A stretch of DNA of 64,000 bases from Rhodospirillaceae bacterium. Lineage in GTDB: Bacteria > Pseudomonadota > Alphaproteobacteria > Rhodospirillales > JABHCV01. The stretch lies in NCBI GenBank assembly GCA_018662005.1, contig JABJHA010000010.1:60889-124888 (forward strand). Reading direction: 5' to 3'. The notes under the pieces were generated by a model. It saw nothing but the letters and a program-made list of their open reading frames with translations. It was not told where the DNA came from and ran no database searches. Within the stretch, counting starts at the first letter, position 1. Every line of letters begins with the position of its first letter. The position numbers were made by a program, and so were the translations under genes. Shown piece by piece: positions 63,236 through 64,000 of the stretch.

Positions 63236-63549
63236 TCAGCCAATCCATAATATTCAGCCAAGATCCCTTCCCCCAATCACAAATGGCTAATGCTTTCCGA
63301 AAGAATACAAGAACTTTACTGACATAATTTGCTACTCAATACCACCATATGTTTGTGACAAATACGGACACACATATAGATTAATTATTTTGGGAAGGAA
63401 TATGTTTAAGGATTCATCCTGGAATAGCCACTGATGCACAGTTGGAATTCAAGATCCTTGGGGACATTGTAGTAACCAGACGATTGATGGCAAGCTTCCC
63501 ATCGGAAGTGTTATAGAAAACCCCATTATCCAAGGGTCATTGTTTGTTG
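63236..63549. other. AT-richer stretch without recognisable genes
   Basis: No frame of credible length or composition occurs, and base composition is more AT-rich than the core. It looks like decayed DNA between the terminase and queC remnants. Confidence 0.5.
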
Positions 63550-63896
63550 CTATATTTTTATTGTATGGAAAACTGTTCTTGTTTTTAAATTGTATGAGCT
63601 GTTTTTGCCCCACCTCTCCCAACCATTTTTTCTTAGTTCGCACGCCGGACAAGCGTTGCAACCAAACCCCCACTCATGACTATCTGAATGATTTCCCTGA
63701 TAGCAACTGTGGGTTAGATGGAGGATGAGGTCTACAAGATTTGAGTTCCCAAGAGCGTATGCCAGCTCCCAAGTATTTGCCTTATCACGCCACATTAACG
63801 GCGTGTGTATTGCTAGTCTGGTTTCCATTCCAAGGTTGAGCGCAACTTGAATTGCCTTAACAGTGTCATCACGACAATCGGGGTATACCCCGACTC
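63550..63896 (-). pseudogene. queC: Truncated 7-cyano-7-deazaguanine synthase (QueC) remnant
   Basis: The frame preserves the C-terminal part of Que[46 protein letters not shown], then [36 protein letters not shown], including the zinc cysteines. The intact start of this frame is only ATG 63828. Upstream codons continue the similarity to PDCRD at about 63886, where TGA appears in frame a few codons later, and SGY of the usual SGYPDCR is found in another frame. The N-terminal ATP-pyrophosphatase half is not visible in the remaining 105 bp, so the gene is truncated, with or without a frameshift. Confidence 0.75.
63879..63894. repeat. 16-bp perfect palindrome at the queC break
   Basis: TCGGGGTATACCCCGA is fully self-complementary and lies precisely where the QueC similarity changes frame and then ends. 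It may mark a recombination junction or insertion scar. Confidence 0.5.
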
Positions 63897-64000
63897 ATTG
63901 AAAAAGCGAAAAGGACTTGCAAAGTTCGTTTGGAAGGATTCTTGTTGTCGGCATGATTCGCGCAGGATTTTTAACCACGATGGAACGGGCAGAGCTAACC

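Overview
The window is a GC-rich alphaproteobacterial chromosome segment. It looks like Rhodospirillales or a related marine lineage. The signs are the gene order rpsP-rimM-trmD-rplS, sdhCDAB and mdh-sucCD-sucAB-lpd, an atpHAGDC operon without b or c subunits, an ethylmalonyl-CoA-pathway mesaconyl-CoA hydratase, and a trxB/LsrB-type LysR pair. Nearly everything up to about 60.2 kb is core housekeeping DNA. From about 60.2 kb to the end the DNA is an accessory tract with decayed genes. Taxonomy is inferred from protein similarity recalled from memory; no search was run.

Layout. 0-2 kb: tail of rpsP, then rimM, trmD and rplS, closed by an intrinsic terminator. 2-6.5 kb: leuCDB, then asd behind a Thr/Lys/Met/Ile-rich leader peptide with overlapping antiterminator and terminator hairpins. 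6.5-9.2 kb: a response regulator divergent from a CitE-like lyase/mesaconyl-CoA hydratase pair. 9.2-10.26 kb: about 1 kb without a convincing gene, holding a clean three-way-junction RNA candidate, other inverted repeats and a DnaA-box-like cluster. 10.26-29.1 kb: succinate dehydrogenase, a SAF-domain oxidoreductase, zapE, nadA-nadC, then mdh, sucCD, sucAB and lpd, with a SpoIIAA-like protein and an MFS transporter. The mdh product carries a 134-residue Lys/Ala/Pro tail resembling histone H1. 29-34 kb: an exported protein, xerC and DUF484 on the minus strand, divergent from priA. 34.3-39.2 kb: the ATP synthase F1 operon. 39-44.5 kb: sixA, a bacteriohemerythrin, uvrB, a methyltransferase and an aspartate-type aminotransferase. 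44.7-50.6 kb: a degenerate EF-G paralogue, two tandem homologous sRNA-like units, lsrB-trxB, an Lrp/AsnC regulator, a small conserved protein and greA. 50.7-60.2 kb: carAB, a YqeY/GatB-like protein, dnaG, rpoD and a tRNA with anticodon CAU.

Beyond the tRNA is a minus-strand cassette of DUF3489, DUF2924 and a serine recombinase, followed by a terminase C-terminal fragment and a truncated queC. This is the footprint of an integrated and decaying mobile element next to the tRNA.

The metabolic genes fit together. Sdh, Mdh, SucCD and OGDH (SucA/SucB/Lpd) make most of the oxidative TCA cycle, next to quinolinate/NAD synthesis (NadA, NadC) and the ATP synthase. Leu and asd supply branched-chain and aspartate-family amino acids. 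The strongest unusual signals are the H1-like tail on Mdh, the asd attenuator, the tandem sRNA pair after the EF-G-like gene, the three-way-junction RNA, the 25-bp hairpin in front of dnaG, and the recombinase cassette at the tRNA.
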